Positions 17,375-27,374 of a stretch of 64,000 bases of DNA are shown here, piece after piece. Position 1 is the first letter of the stretch. Each line of letters starts with the position of its first letter. A program made the position numbers and the translations under genes. The notes under the pieces were generated by a model. It saw only the letters and a program-made list of their open reading frames with translations. It made no database searches and was not told where the DNA came from. The stretch is from an uncultured Latescibacterota bacterium (GTDB taxonomy: Bacteria > Latescibacterota > UBA2968 > UBA8231): assembly GCA_958295495.1 (NCBI GenBank), contig OY282352.1, positions 5,278,049 through 5,342,048 of the forward strand. Reading direction: 5' to 3'.

Positions 17375-18154
17375 GTGCCGCGCACTATCGTCAAGACGCA
17401 CGCCATTGTGCTACACACCATGCGCATGGGTGAGACCAGCAGCCTAGTGACGTTGTATGCTCAGGAGTGCGGCAAACTCAAGGCCATGGCCCGGGGCGCC
17501 CGCAAGCCCAAGAGCCGGTTCGGCGCCGCGCTCGGCCTGATGACCGAGGTCCAAGCCGTGTGCTACGTCAAAGAAACCCGCGACTTGCAAACCCTGAGCG
17601 AATGCACTCTGCTCAAACCAGCACCCGACCTATCGCAAAGTCTAGAGCGACTTTCCTTTGGCAGTGCCGCCTGCGAGTTGGTTGACCGCCTTACAATCGA
17701 GGGCGAGAACAACCCCCGGCTCTACCAGTGCCTATCTGGGGTATTGCACGGGCTTGCCGAAGTAGAGCCGGAGCAGGTCGAATCGCTGTTCTGGTACTTC
17801 CAGCTACGGGCCGCGGCGGCCCTTGGCTACCGCCCGGAGTTGCGCCAGTGCATTACCTGCCAACGCGAACTGGTCGGCCCCTCGTCGTGGTTCAGCGCGG
17901 CCCTAGGGGGTGGCCTGTGCTCGGTCTGTGGACCCGGGAACGGAGTGCGCTTAGCCCAGCGCAGCTTGCGCTTCCTCGCCGTCCTCCAAGGTCTTAGGAC
18001 CTACAGCAAGGAGGCTCTCCCCCAAGCCCCTGCTCAGCGCGGCGAGATCCGCATGGCTTTGCGCGGCTTTCTAGAGTACCACGGGGGTGAGCACAGCCGA
18101 CTTAGATCGCTCGACTTTCTCGATGGCCTCAACAGGGCCGCCTTACCTGCCTAA
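17375..18154 (+). CDS. recO: DNA repair protein RecO
   Basis: 259 residues from GTG 17375. The N-terminal OB fold has the typical AIVLHTMRMGETSSLVTLYA and GKLKAMARGARKPKSRF. The C-terminal domain has a probable zinc site with two CxxC pairs (CITCQRE and CSVCGPG). RecO anneals SSB-coated DNA and loads RecA with RecR. It is five bases downstream of the FtsB-like gene and precedes glyQS. Confidence 0.92.
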   Translation: MPRTIVKTHAIVLHTMRMGETSSLVTLYAQECGKLKAMARGARKPKSRFGAALGLMTEVQAVCYVKETRDLQTLSECTLLKPAPDLSQSLERLSFGSAACELVDRLTIEGENNPRLYQCLSGVLHGLAEVEPEQVESLFWYFQLRAAAALGYRPELRQCITCQRELVGPSSWFSAALGGGLCSVCGPGNGVRLAQRSLRFLAVLQGLRTYSKEALPQAPAQRGEIRMALRGFLEYHGGEHSRLRSLDFLDGLNRAALPA

Positions 18155-18170
18155 CTTATTGGAGATTTTC

Positions 18171-19544
18171 ATGTCCAACGACTCAATGGAAAAACTAGTG
18201 TCCCTGTGCAAGCGCAAAGGCTTCATCTTCCAAAGCTCGGAAATCTACGGCGGCCTCAACGGCTGCTGGGATTACGGCCCTTTGGGCGTCGAGTTGTTGC
18301 GCAACATCAAAGAGGTCTGGTGGAAGGCCATGACCTATCGAGAGGACGTGGAGGGTATCGACGCCAGCATCCTCATGAATCAGCGGGTGTGGGAGGCATC
18401 GGGCCACGTCGATAGCTTTACCGACCCCATGGTCGAAGATCGCAAGACCAACGAGCGCTTCCGGCTCGACCAACTCCTCGAAGAAAACGGCATGGACGTA
18501 GCGGGCCTGAGTGCCGCGGAGATGGGTGCGCTGCTGCGCGAGCGCGATATCAAAAGCCCCAAGGGCAACCAACTGAGCGACCCGCGACAATTCAACCTGA
18601 TGTTCAAGACCTTCGTCGGCCCGCTCGAAGACGACAGTGCGCGGGTGTTTCTCCGCCCGGAGACGGCGCAGGGCATCTTCGTCAACTACCTCAACGTGCA
18701 GGCGGCGACGCGCCAGAAACTGCCCTTTGGCATCGCCCAGATCGGCAAGGCATTTCGCAACGAGATCAACACCAAGAACTTCCTCTTTCGCACTCGGGAA
18801 TTCGAGCAGATGGAGATGCAGTACTTCGTCGCGCCCGGCACCCAAGACGAGTGGTTCGAGTATTGGCGTGGGGAGCGCTGGAAGTGGTTCGCGCAAATTG
18901 GCCTACCCGAGCGCAAGTTGAGCTGGCACGAACACCAAGGCGACGAACTGGCCCACTATGCCCGCGCCGCCTTTGACATCCAGTACGAGTTTCCCTTTGG
19001 CCCCGGCGAGATTGAGGGCATCCACAATCGCGGCGACTACGACCTGTCGCAGCACGAAAAATTCTCGGGCAAACAACTCAAGTACTTCGACGAGGAGCAA
19101 CGCACAAAGTTCGTGCCCTACGTAGTAGAGACCTCAATAGGGGCTAGCCGCACTCTAATGGCCTGTCTAGTCGAGGCATACCACGAGGAAGAAGTCAGGG
19201 GCGAGATGCGGGTGGTGATGCGCTTTCACCCGCGCATCGCGCCAATCAAAGCGGCGGTATTGCCCCTCGTCAAGCGCGACGGCATGCCGGCCATCGCGCG
19301 GCAAGTCGCCGGGGATCTCCGACCGTACATGCGGGTTTTTTACGACGAGGGCGGCGCGATCGGCCGCCGCTATCGGCGCATGGACGAGGTGGGGACGCCG
19401 TTCTGCCTAACGGTCGATTCGGATACCCTAGAGGACCAGACCGTCACCGTGCGCGCCCGCGACACCATGGCCCAAGAGCGAGTGCCCATAGCCGAACTGC
19501 GCGCCCACCTTGAGAGCCGCATGGACGCTTGGCAAATCCCTTGA
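18171..19544 (+). CDS. glyQS: Glycyl-tRNA synthetase, homodimeric type
   Basis: Start set at ATG 18171 (MSNDSMEKLV) with GGAG upstream; 457 residues, the single-chain alpha2 form found in archaea, eukaryotes and some bacteria, not the GlyQ/GlyS heterotetramer. Class II motifs are present: FIFQSSEIYGGLNGCWDYGP, LRPETAQGIFVNYLNV, FGIAQIGKAFRNEI and a late GASRTLMACLVEAYHE, followed by an anticodon-binding domain (PIKAAVLPLVKRD). No T-box leader is seen upstream. Confidence 0.95.
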   Translation: MSNDSMEKLVSLCKRKGFIFQSSEIYGGLNGCWDYGPLGVELLRNIKEVWWKAMTYREDVEGIDASILMNQRVWEASGHVDSFTDPMVEDRKTNERFRLDQLLEENGMDVAGLSAAEMGALLRERDIKSPKGNQLSDPRQFNLMFKTFVGPLEDDSARVFLRPETAQGIFVNYLNVQAATRQKLPFGIAQIGKAFRNEINTKNFLFRTREFEQMEMQYFVAPGTQDEWFEYWRGERWKWFAQIGLPERKLSWHEHQGDELAHYARAAFDIQYEFPFGPGEIEGIHNRGDYDLSQHEKFSGKQLKYFDEEQRTKFVPYVVETSIGASRTLMACLVEAYHEEEVRGEMRVVMRFHPRIAPIKAAVLPLVKRDGMPAIARQVAGDLRPYMRVFYDEGGAIGRRYRRMDEVGTPFCLTVDSDTLEDQTVTVRARDTMAQERVPIAELRAHLESRMDAWQIP

Positions 19545-19585
19545 CCCAGTAGTATAAATCCTGATATTATCCTTCGCGCTTGGGA

Positions 19586-19591
19586 TATAAT
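19586..19591 (+). promoter_or_regulatory. Candidate -10 box for the tRNA-Leu transcript
   Basis: A perfect TATAAT lies about 47 bases upstream of the tRNA in an AT-rich gap after glyQS. No good -35 hexamer is visible at the expected distance, so this is only a candidate. Confidence 0.25.
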
Positions 19592-19637
19592 CCTCCCTAG
19601 TCGCAAACTTTCACATTGCGATGCTGTTTCCAGAATA

Positions 19638-19724
19638 GCGAAAGTGGCGGAACTGGTAGACGCGCTAGATTTAGGATCTAGTGCCCGAAAGGGCATGGGG
19701 GTTCGAGTCCCCCCTTTCGCACCA
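19638..19724 (+). tRNA. tRNA-Leu (anticodon UAG)
   Basis: A complete class II tRNA. The acceptor stem GCGAAAG/CTTTCGC is perfect, followed by A and an encoded CCA. The D-arm contains AACTGGTAGAC; the anticodon stem CTAGA/TCTAG holds the loop TTTAGGA with anticodon TAG. A long variable arm (TGCCCGAAAGGGCA) and the T-arm GGGGGTTCGAGTCCCCC confirm a leucine-type tRNA reading CUN codons. Confidence 0.97.
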
Positions 19725-19787
19725 TGAATAAACGAGCGCACTGCCGGCTTTTCGGTGGTACGCCCTAACCTTATAGAGTTGCGTTTC

Positions 19788-21035
19788 GTGAAGACACACG
19801 TCACAGAGAAGGGCCAATGGGCACGCGAGCTAGCCGTTGAAGTCGAGGCCGCGCGCATCGACACCGCCTTCAATAAGGCACTGCGCCAATACCAAAAGCG
19901 GCTGGAGATCCCAGGCTTCCGCAAGGGCAAAGTGCCACTCAGGATCGTCGAGGCCCGCTTAGGCAGTTCCATCCGCGGCGAAGTCCTCGGCGATCTCCTC
20001 CCCTCGCTACTAGAAGAAGCCACGCACAAAGCGGGCCTGCGACCGGCCGCGCCGCCCAAAATTTCCCAGCTCAACCACGAGCCGGGGGGAAACCTGACGT
20101 TCACGGCGGATCTTGACATCTGGCCCGAAATCAAAGCCGAGCACTACGAAAATCTCGCCGCCACGCGCATGATTCACGAGGTGGCCGACGAGGAAATCGG
20201 CGAGCACCTAGAGGAGTTGCGTCGCCGCCACGCCACGGAACGAGTCGTCGAGCGGCCGTTGGCCCCTGGCGACGTGCTCGTCGCGGATTTACAGCGACTC
20301 GACGATAGCGGCCTGCCCATCATTGGCGACAAGTACGAGAAGCGCCACATCCTCATCGGCGATGAGAACGCCCTCAGCCCCGAGTTTGAAGAGGCCCTCG
20401 TCGGCATGGACGCCGGCGAAGAGCGCAAGGTCCGCTTCGCCTACCGCGAGGACCTGCCCAACGACCAACTCGCTGGCCAGACCGCGCATTTTGCAGTGGC
20501 CGCCCACGAGGTGCGCGAGCGCACGCTGCCCGCGCTCGACGACGAGTTCGCCAAGGACCTCGGCGAGCACTTCCAGACCCTCAACGACTTGCGCCAGGAC
20601 CTCAGCGAGCAGATCCAAGAGCGCTGGAAATACATGGCCCAGCAGCGCCTGCGCAGCGACTTAATCGGCCAGCTCATCCAAAAAAACGACTTTGAGTTGC
20701 CCGAGAGCATGGTCAATAACTACCTCGACTTGCTCGAGCAGGAGCTGGAAGACCACGACCACGACCACGACCACGACCATAGCCACAGCGACGAAGAGCG
20801 CGCACGCGCCACGCACCAGCTCAAGAGCTATGTGCTGCTCGAAAGCGTGCGCCAACAAGCCGGGGTCGAAGTGACGGACGCCGAGTTTGCCCAATTCGCC
20901 GCCGAGCACGCCGCCCTAGCCGGCGTCCCAGTTGCCGACTTGCAGAACGCCGCGGAATTGCGGCGCGAGTTGGAAGACCAAAAGGTCTTTGAGTTGCTCG
21001 TCGCCAAAGCCAAAATCAAAGAGGAAAAGGTATAA
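19788..21035 (+). CDS. tig: Trigger factor
   Basis: The start is placed at GTG 19788, which aligns with the normal trigger factor N-terminus; an in-frame GTG at 19755 would add eleven residues. About 415 residues. The ribosome-binding domain has IPGFRKGKVPLRIVEARLG, the family signature, followed by the PPIase and C-terminal arm regions. A histidine/aspartate-rich insert (EDHDHDHDHDHSHSDEE) interrupts the C-terminal arm and is unusual. The gene forms the classical tig-clpP-clpX operon. Confidence 0.93.
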   Translation: MKTHVTEKGQWARELAVEVEAARIDTAFNKALRQYQKRLEIPGFRKGKVPLRIVEARLGSSIRGEVLGDLLPSLLEEATHKAGLRPAAPPKISQLNHEPGGNLTFTADLDIWPEIKAEHYENLAATRMIHEVADEEIGEHLEELRRRHATERVVERPLAPGDVLVADLQRLDDSGLPIIGDKYEKRHILIGDENALSPEFEEALVGMDAGEERKVRFAYREDLPNDQLAGQTAHFAVAAHEVRERTLPALDDEFAKDLGEHFQTLNDLRQDLSEQIQERWKYMAQQRLRSDLIGQLIQKNDFELPESMVNNYLDLLEQELEDHDHDHDHDHSHSDEERARATHQLKSYVLLESVRQQAGVEVTDAEFAQFAAEHAALAGVPVADLQNAAELRRELEDQKVFELLVAKAKIKEEKV

Positions 21036-21038
21036 TTC

Positions 21039-21647
21039 ATGTCGCTGATTCCAATGGTCATCGAACAGACGGGCCGCGGAGAGCGCTCTTATGACATCTA
21101 CTCGCGGCTGCTCAAGGATCGCATCATCTTTGCGGGCACTCCGATCAACGACGCGATCGCCAATCTCATCATCGCCCAAATGCTCTTTCTCGCTTCTGAA
21201 GACCCAAAAAAGGACATCGCGCTCTATCTCAATACCCCCGGCGGGCTGGTCTCGGCGGGCATGGCCATCTACGACACCATGCAATACGTGGCCTCCGACA
21301 TAGCCACAATTTGCATCGGCCAAGCATCCAGCATGGGAGCTGTGCTGTTGGCTGGCGGCACCAAGGGTAAGCGCCAAGCCTTGCCCAATGCCCGCGTCTT
21401 GCTGCACCAGCCCATGGGCGGGATCGGCGGCCAAGCGGCCGACGTGGAGATCCACGCCCGCGAAATCATCGCCATGCGCCAGCAGATCAACGAGGTCCTA
21501 GTCGAGTGTACCGGGCAGCCGCTGGAGCGCATTGAGCACGACACCGAGCGCGACTTCTTCATGTCGGCCGCAGCAGCCGTCGAATACGGCATCATCGACG
21601 AGATCATCTCTCCATCTCACGTCGAGGTCGCCCCTTCCTCAATATAG
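21039..21647 (+). CDS. clpP: ATP-dependent Clp protease proteolytic subunit
   Basis: 202 residues, a typical ClpP serine protease. The start region [20 protein letters not shown], the nucleophile serine in [11 protein letters not shown], the histidine in [11 protein letters not shown] and the aspartate in ERDFFMSA complete the catalytic triad. It forms a tetradecameric barrel fed by ClpX, encoded immediately downstream. Confidence 0.97.
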   Translation: MSLIPMVIEQTGRGERSYDIYSRLLKDRIIFAGTPINDAIANLIIAQMLFLASEDPKKDIALYLNTPGGLVSAGMAIYDTMQYVASDIATICIGQASSMGAVLLAGGTKGKRQALPNARVLLHQPMGGIGGQAADVEIHAREIIAMRQQINEVLVECTGQPLERIEHDTERDFFMSAAAAVEYGIIDEIISPSHVEVAPSSI

Positions 21648-21656
21648 GAGCCTATT

Positions 21657-22907
21657 TTGCGTCGCCGGCCCCCCAAAAGCGATCCGCGCTGCTCATTCTG
21701 CGGTCGCAGCCACAACCAAGTTGACAAGATCATACCCGGCCCCCAGGTCCACATCTGTAACGAGTGCGTCAAGCTGTGCAATGACGTACTGACCGAGGAG
21801 CGGCAAAAGGCCCTCCCTTGGGAGACCGCAGAGATGCCTAAGCCGACCCAAATCAAGGATTTTCTCGACGAATACGTGATCGCCCAAGAGCGGGCCAAGA
21901 AAATCCTCGCGGTCGCCGTGTACAACCACTACAAGCGCATTCGCACCAAAGTTGATTTAGACGAGGTAGAACTCGAAAAGAGCAACGTAATGCTCATCGG
22001 CCCCACCGGCACCGGCAAGACCGAACTGGCCAAAACCCTCGCAAAATTCCTGCAAGTCCCCTTCTCCATTGCCGACGCCACCATTCTCACTGAGGCCGGC
22101 TACGTGGGCGAGGACGTGGAGAACATCCTCGTGAGCCTTTTGCAAGCAGCCGATTACGACGTGCCCCGCGCCGAAAAGGGCATCCTCTATCTCGACGAGG
22201 TTGACAAGATCGCCCGCAAGAGTGCCACGCCTTCGGTTGGCCGCGACGTGTCGGGCGAAGGCGTACAGCAAGCACTGCTCAAAATTTTGGAGGGCACCAC
22301 CGCCAACATCCCACCCAAGGGGGGCCGCAAGCACCCTGAGCAGCCGATGATCCAGATGGATACCCGCAACATCCTCTTCGTCTGCGGCGGGGCCTTCGAG
22401 GGCCTAGACAAGATAATCAGCCAACGGGTCGGCAAGCGCACCATGGGCTTTGGGGCCGACAGCGACGACGAGCACAACTCCGACGCCCCAGACGTATTGC
22501 CGCTGGTGCAGCCCGAAGATCTGCTCGCCTACGGCATGATCCCCGAATTTGTCGGCCGCGTACCGGTGATAACCACCATGGACGCGCTCGCCGAGGACGA
22601 CTTGCTCCGCATCCTCACCGAGCCGCACGACGCCATCATCAAGCAGTCGCAGCGGCTCTTCGCCATGGACGGAGTTGAAGTGGAGTTCACCGAGGAAGCC
22701 CTGTGCAAGATAGTGGCCCTGACCGTTCACAAGGGCACTGGGGCCCGCGGCCTCCGCTCCGTCCTAGAGCAGGCCATGATGGACATCATGTTCGACATTC
22801 CCTCTCAGGAGGGCGTGACGCGCCTGCAAGTTACGGGCGAGATGATCGAGAGCGGGATCGAGCAGTACAGCAGCGAAGACGAAGAGATGCAGCGCAAACG
22901 CGCCTAG
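21657..22907 (+). CDS. clpX: ClpX ATPase, ClpP unfoldase
   Basis: 416 residues from a TTG start at 21657. The N-terminal zinc-binding domain has CSFCGRS and CNECVKLC. The AAA+ domain has Walker [16 protein letters not shown], Walker [14 protein letters not shown] and the GRVPVI pore/sensor region. ClpX unfolds tagged substrates for ClpP. Order and spacing after clpP are conventional. Confidence 0.96.
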   Translation: MRRRPPKSDPRCSFCGRSHNQVDKIIPGPQVHICNECVKLCNDVLTEERQKALPWETAEMPKPTQIKDFLDEYVIAQERAKKILAVAVYNHYKRIRTKVDLDEVELEKSNVMLIGPTGTGKTELAKTLAKFLQVPFSIADATILTEAGYVGEDVENILVSLLQAADYDVPRAEKGILYLDEVDKIARKSATPSVGRDVSGEGVQQALLKILEGTTANIPPKGGRKHPEQPMIQMDTRNILFVCGGAFEGLDKIISQRVGKRTMGFGADSDDEHNSDAPDVLPLVQPEDLLAYGMIPEFVGRVPVITTMDALAEDDLLRILTEPHDAIIKQSQRLFAMDGVEVEFTEEALCKIVALTVHKGTGARGLRSVLEQAMMDIMFDIPSQEGVTRLQVTGEMIESGIEQYSSEDEEMQRKRA

Positions 22908-22923
22908 TCTCCAAGCTCCGGCC

Positions 22924-23517
22924 ATGCGCTTTTCCTCTGTCGAATTCAAAATTGGCGCTGTCCGCACGGCCGATCTGCCCAAGGACGGCTTGCCCGAAAT
23001 CGCCTTAGTGGGCCGCTCCAACGTCGGCAAGTCTTCCTTGATCAACAGGTTGGCGCAGCGCAAGAAGTTGGCGCGCACCAGCACCGTACCCGGCAAGACC
23101 CAGCAGTTGAACTACTATCTGGCCAACGAGCGGTTCTACTTGGTCGATCTGCCCGGCTACGGGTACGTGCGCGGCGGCGTGGGCTTGCGCTTGCAGCTCG
23201 GCCAGCTCATCCGCAGTTACATGGCCAATCGAGAGGCATTGTGCGCGGTGTTGCAACTCGTCGATGCCCGGCGCGGCCCCACCGATTTGGATCGGCAGAT
23301 GATTGACGAATTGCGCGTGCTCGATAAGCCCTTCCTGTTGGTCTTTACCAAGGCCGACAAACTGTCGCGCAACAAGCTGCAACATCTGTTCGACCAACTC
23401 GATGCCCAAGGATCGCTCGCCGGCCTTTCCTTTGTGCCCTTCTCGGCGGTTGACGGCCGTGGGCAGAGCGACATTACAGGGTGGATCGCCGAGGCGCTAG
23501 TTGGCAATGCAGCCTAA
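22924..23517 (+). CDS. engB: Ribosome biogenesis GTPase EngB/YsxC
   Basis: 197 residues from ATG 22924. GTPase motifs: G1 GRSNVGKSSLINRL, G3 DLPGYGYVRGG, G4 FTKADKLS. The TSTVPGKTQQLNYY switch region is typical of the EngB family, which helps assemble the large ribosomal subunit. It is 16 bases downstream of clpX. Confidence 0.94.
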   Translation: MRFSSVEFKIGAVRTADLPKDGLPEIALVGRSNVGKSSLINRLAQRKKLARTSTVPGKTQQLNYYLANERFYLVDLPGYGYVRGGVGLRLQLGQLIRSYMANREALCAVLQLVDARRGPTDLDRQMIDELRVLDKPFLLVFTKADKLSRNKLQHLFDQLDAQGSLAGLSFVPFSAVDGRGQSDITGWIAEALVGNAA

Positions 23518-23525
23518 AGAGGACT

Positions 23526-25106
23526 ATGAAAGTACTGATTAGCGACAAGATGGACCCTCGCTGCGTCGAGATCCTCGAAGCCAATGACGGGATTGCAGTT
23601 GACGTGTGCAGCGGGTTGTCGCCGAGCGCACTCCTAGACTGCATCGGCTCCTACGAGGGACTCGTCGTGCGCAGCGCGACCAAGGTGCCGGCCGAAGTGC
23701 TCGCCGCCGCGCCGCGTCTGCGGGTCATTGGCCGCGCCGGCACGGGCTTCGACAACATCGACGTAGAGGCGGCAACGCGCCACGGCGTCATCGTCATGAA
23801 CACCCCGGGCGGCAATTCCCTATCGACTGCCGAGCACACCTTCGCGCTCATAGTCTCCCTTGCGCGGCACATCCCACAGGCGACGGCCTCGCTTAAAAAG
23901 GGGCTGTGGGAACGGAGCCAATTCGTCGGCGTCGAGCTGGCCGGCAAGACCCTCGCCGTGGTCGGCTTGGGCCGAGTGGGGAGGGAGGTGGCCGCGCGCG
24001 CGACGGCCTTTCAGATGAAAGTACTCGGTTACGATCCCTATATCGGCCAAGAGGTCGCTCTTTCCTGCGGTGCGCATCTAGCGTCCCTCGACGAGATCTA
24101 CGCTGCCGCGGATTTTATCACTGTCCACACCCATCTCAGCGACCAGACCCGGCACCTGATTTCCGACGCCGAGATCGCTCAGTGCAAAGACGGGGTCTAT
24201 CTAATCAACTGCGCCCGCGGCGGCATCATAGACGAGGACGCCCTCTTGCGCGGCTTGAACTCGGGCAAGGTCGCCGGTGCGGCCTTAGACGTCTTTGAGG
24301 AGGAGCCGCCGACCCTCGTGGACCTTTTGGTTGACGACCGCGTGATTTGCACGCCACACTTGGCGGCTTCCACAAAGGAAGCCCAAGCCAATGTCGCCTT
24401 GGAGGTAGCTGAGCAGGTCGGCGACGCGCTGATGGGCCGCGTCATTCGCAACGCGGTCAACGCCCCTTCAATTGATCCCGAGATCCACGCCAAGCTACAG
24501 CCCTACCTCGTGCTGGCCGAGCGGCTAGGTCGCCTGCAAGCCCAACTCGGCGCGGGACAGCTAGAGCGCATCACCATCGAATACCAAGGCGACGTCACCG
24601 CCTACCCGACCTCGCCGCTGACCTCGGCCGTGCTCAAGGGCATTATGGAGACCGTCTCGGACGCGGCGGTCAATGTGGTCAATGCGCTGCTTTTCGCGCA
24701 GGAGCGCGGCGTGCAAGTCGATGAGCGGCTCAGCAGCGAGCACGAGGACTACGCCAGCCTCATCACCGTGGTGTACCATACCAACAAGGGGCAGCGCCTG
24801 CTCGCCGGGACGCTCTTTGGCAAGAGCGACCCGCGCCTCGTGCGCCTCGACGAGTACAGCTTCGACGCCGTTCCAGAGGGGCACATGCTCTTTTACATCA
24901 ACGACGATGTCCCGGGCATCATCGGCCAAATCGGCACGGTCATGGGGAGCCACGAGGTCAACATTGCCCAAATGTCGTGTGGGCGTCGCCAAATGGGCGG
25001 CCAAGCCCTGACCATCCTCAACGTCGATGACCCGATCACCACCGACATAGTTGACGATATTCTCTCTCGGGAGTACATCTCTTGGGCCAAACAAGTCAGT
25101 CTTTAA
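23526..25106 (+). CDS. serA: D-3-phosphoglycerate dehydrogenase
   Basis: Start at ATG 23526 (MKVLISDKMD, AGAGGA upstream), giving 526 residues, the long form of SerA. The catalytic part contains GRAGTGFDNIDVEAATRHG, the NAD motif VVGLGRVGREVAARA, NCARGGIIDEDALLRG, EEEPP and the catalytic His in CTPHLAASTKEA. It is followed by the intervening (ASB) domain and a C-terminal ACT domain (INDDVPGIIGQIGTVMG) that usually senses serine. It commits glycolytic carbon to serine. Confidence 0.95.
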   Translation: MKVLISDKMDPRCVEILEANDGIAVDVCSGLSPSALLDCIGSYEGLVVRSATKVPAEVLAAAPRLRVIGRAGTGFDNIDVEAATRHGVIVMNTPGGNSLSTAEHTFALIVSLARHIPQATASLKKGLWERSQFVGVELAGKTLAVVGLGRVGREVAARATAFQMKVLGYDPYIGQEVALSCGAHLASLDEIYAAADFITVHTHLSDQTRHLISDAEIAQCKDGVYLINCARGGIIDEDALLRGLNSGKVAGAALDVFEEEPPTLVDLLVDDRVICTPHLAASTKEAQANVALEVAEQVGDALMGRVIRNAVNAPSIDPEIHAKLQPYLVLAERLGRLQAQLGAGQLERITIEYQGDVTAYPTSPLTSAVLKGIMETVSDAAVNVVNALLFAQERGVQVDERLSSEHEDYASLITVVYHTNKGQRLLAGTLFGKSDPRLVRLDEYSFDAVPEGHMLFYINDDVPGIIGQIGTVMGSHEVNIAQMSCGRRQMGGQALTILNVDDPITTDIVDDILSREYISWAKQVSL

Positions 25107-25121
25107 GTACTGGAGTATGCA

Positions 25122-26399
25122 ATGCCCGCAAAAATAGTATTAGGAGCCCAGTGGGGCGATGAAGGCAAGGCCAAGGTCGTCGATTACCTCACGCCCGCAG
25201 CCGACGTGGTGGTGCGCTATCAGGGGGGGGCCAACGCCGGCCACACGGTCGTCGCCGACTCCACCGAGTTCATCTTCCACACCATTCCCTCCGGCATCAT
25301 GCACGAGGGCAAAATCTGCGTGGTGGGCAACGGGGTGGTCGTCGATCCAGCCACTATGCTCAATGAGCTCGCCAAGCTGGAGGCCAAGGGCTTTTCAGTG
25401 GCCGGCCGCTTCTTCGTCAGCCAAGTTGCCCACGTCGTAATGCCCTACCACAAGGTCTTGGAAAAGGCCGGGGAAGAAAGCGAAAACAGCATCGCCATCG
25501 GCACGACCGGCCGCGGCATTGGCCCAGCTTACCGCGACAAAGTCGAGCGCAGCCACGGGGTGCGCGTCATGGATTTGTGCGATCCGGCGCGTTTGCGCGA
25601 CAAGCTCCGGGCCAGCATCCGCGCCAAAAACGAGGTCCTGACCAAGATTTTCGGCCAAGAGCCGCTGGAGGCCGGTCCCATCATCGACGCGTACATCAGC
25701 TACGGCGAGCGGCTCGCCCCTTATGTCGCCGACACCTCGGTCCTGCTCAACCAAGCCCTCGACCAAGGCCAAACGGTCCTCTGCGAAGGGGCGCAAGGGA
25801 CCTTGCTCGACATCGACCACGGCACCTATCCCTACGTCACCTCCTCGAACACCACTGCGGGCGCCGCCTGCACCGGCACTGGCATCGGCCCCACGCGGAT
25901 CGCCGAGGTCGTAGGCGTGGCCAAAGCGTACACCACGCGGGTAGGCAATGGGCCTTTTCCCACCGAGTTATTGGGAGAAGAGGGCGAGCGCCTGCGCGGC
26001 TTGGGCCGCGAGTACGGAGCCACCACCGGCCGGCCGCGGCGTTGCGGCTGGTTCGACGCCGCCATCTTGCGGGTCTCGACGCGCATCAACGGCCTGACCA
26101 GCATCGCCCTGACCCGGCTCGATGTACTCGACCAATGCGACCACCTCAAGCTGGGTATTGGCTACCGCTGCGGCGACCAAGTGCTGGAGGAGTTCCCCGC
26201 CGACCCGCAAGTCCTAGAGCTGTGCGAGCCAATCTACGAGGAGGTCGAGGGCTGGTGTGCGCCAACCACCCACGCGCGCCGCTTCGACGACCTACCGCCA
26301 AAGGCGCAGGCTTACGTGGAGCGGGTCGCCCAACTGAGCCGAGTGCCGGTCTCTCTGATTTCCGTAGGGCCGGAGCGCGAAGCCACTATCGACGTTTAA
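25122..26399 (+). CDS. purA: Adenylosuccinate synthetase
   Basis: 425 residues from ATG 25122. Signatures: VLGAQWGDEGKAKVVDYL, GGANAGHTVV, GTTGRGIGPAYRDKV, EGAQGTLLDIDHGTYPYVTS and TRVGNGPFPTEL. It condenses IMP with aspartate using GTP in AMP synthesis. It is in the same run of plus-strand genes as serA. Confidence 0.96.
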   Translation: MPAKIVLGAQWGDEGKAKVVDYLTPAADVVVRYQGGANAGHTVVADSTEFIFHTIPSGIMHEGKICVVGNGVVVDPATMLNELAKLEAKGFSVAGRFFVSQVAHVVMPYHKVLEKAGEESENSIAIGTTGRGIGPAYRDKVERSHGVRVMDLCDPARLRDKLRASIRAKNEVLTKIFGQEPLEAGPIIDAYISYGERLAPYVADTSVLLNQALDQGQTVLCEGAQGTLLDIDHGTYPYVTSSNTTAGAACTGTGIGPTRIAEVVGVAKAYTTRVGNGPFPTELLGEEGERLRGLGREYGATTGRPRRCGWFDAAILRVSTRINGLTSIALTRLDVLDQCDHLKLGIGYRCGDQVLEEFPADPQVLELCEPIYEEVEGWCAPTTHARRFDDLPPKAQAYVERVAQLSRVPVSLISVGPEREATIDV

Positions 26400-27307
26400 T
26401 GCTCCTCAAGGGTCGTTCCAAATCAAAAGCGGGCGTCTTGCGCCGCCTCATCGCCGAAAAAACCGTGGCCATGCCCGGGGCCTTCAACGCGCCCGTGGCC
26501 ATGCTGGCCGAGCGCACCGGGTTTGAGGCCGTGTACATTTCCGGGGCCGGGCTGGCCAACGGCCTCGCTGGGTATCCCGATGTCGGCCTGCTGGGCATGG
26601 ACGAGATGGCGCGCCAAGCCGGCTACATTGCCAACGCAGTGCAAGTGCCCTGTATCTGCGACGCCGATACGGGTTTCGGCGAGATCTGGCAGGTGATGCG
26701 CACGGTGCAGACTTACGAGCGCGAGGGCTTGGCCGGGTTGCACTTAGAAGACCAAGTGATGCCCAAGCGCTGCGGCCACCTCGACGGCAAGGCCCTGATC
26801 GGGGTGGAGGAAATGGAGCGCAAGATCGCCGCGGCCGGCGCGGCGCGGCAAGACCCGGACTTTGTGATCATCGCTCGCTGCGACGCCCGCGCTGTCGAGG
26901 GATTTGCCGAGAGCGTCGAGCGCGGCCAACGCTACTTGGCAGCCGGCGCGGACGCAGTCTTTCCCGAAGCCATGCAGAGCGCCGAGGAATTCGCCCGCTA
27001 CGCCGAGCAAGTCAAAGGCCCGCTCCTCGCCAACATGACCGAATTCGGCAAATCGCCCTATCTGACGGTAGAAGAGTTCGCCGCGCTGGGCTATCAGATG
27101 GTCATTTTCCCGATGAGCGCGTTCCGCACCATGATGAAGGCCGTCGAAGGGTTGTTCCGCGAACTCAAGGAAAAGGGCACGCTAGCAGAAGCCCTCGGGC
27201 AGATGCAGACGCGAGCGGAGCTCTACGAACTACTCGGCTACGACGAGTACACCAAGCTAGACGCAGCGTTGGCCGCCCGCTTTCCAGCGCACGGAGACCC
27301 CCGCTGA
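26399..27307 (+). CDS. Isocitrate lyase/PEP mutase family, 2-methylisocitrate lyase-like
   Basis: Starts at ATG 26399 overlapping the purA stop (TAATG); 302 residues. The (beta/alpha)8 enzyme has the metal-binding DADTGFGE, the catalytic loop MPKRCGHLDGK (PrpB-type KRCGH), EDQ and FPEAMQS segments. PrpB splits 2-methylisocitrate to pyruvate and succinate. The downstream citrate-synthase-like gene supports a methylcitrate role, but prpD is absent here, and oxaloacetate or carboxyphosphoenolpyruvate activities are known in the same superfamily. Confidence 0.85.
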   Translation: MLLKGRSKSKAGVLRRLIAEKTVAMPGAFNAPVAMLAERTGFEAVYISGAGLANGLAGYPDVGLLGMDEMARQAGYIANAVQVPCICDADTGFGEIWQVMRTVQTYEREGLAGLHLEDQVMPKRCGHLDGKALIGVEEMERKIAAAGAARQDPDFVIIARCDARAVEGFAESVERGQRYLAAGADAVFPEAMQSAEEFARYAEQVKGPLLANMTEFGKSPYLTVEEFAALGYQMVIFPMSAFRTMMKAVEGLFRELKEKGTLAEALGQMQTRAELYELLGYDEYTKLDAALAARFPAHGDPR

Positions 27308-27374
27308 ATTATCAGCTACCATGGCAGCCTCAAACCCACCCACGACCAACACTTCCCATAGAGAGACATACAGA

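Noticed and set aside
18155-18170. T-box or other leader upstream of glyQS
   Set aside because: Only 16 bases separate recO and glyQS; no leader structure is possible.
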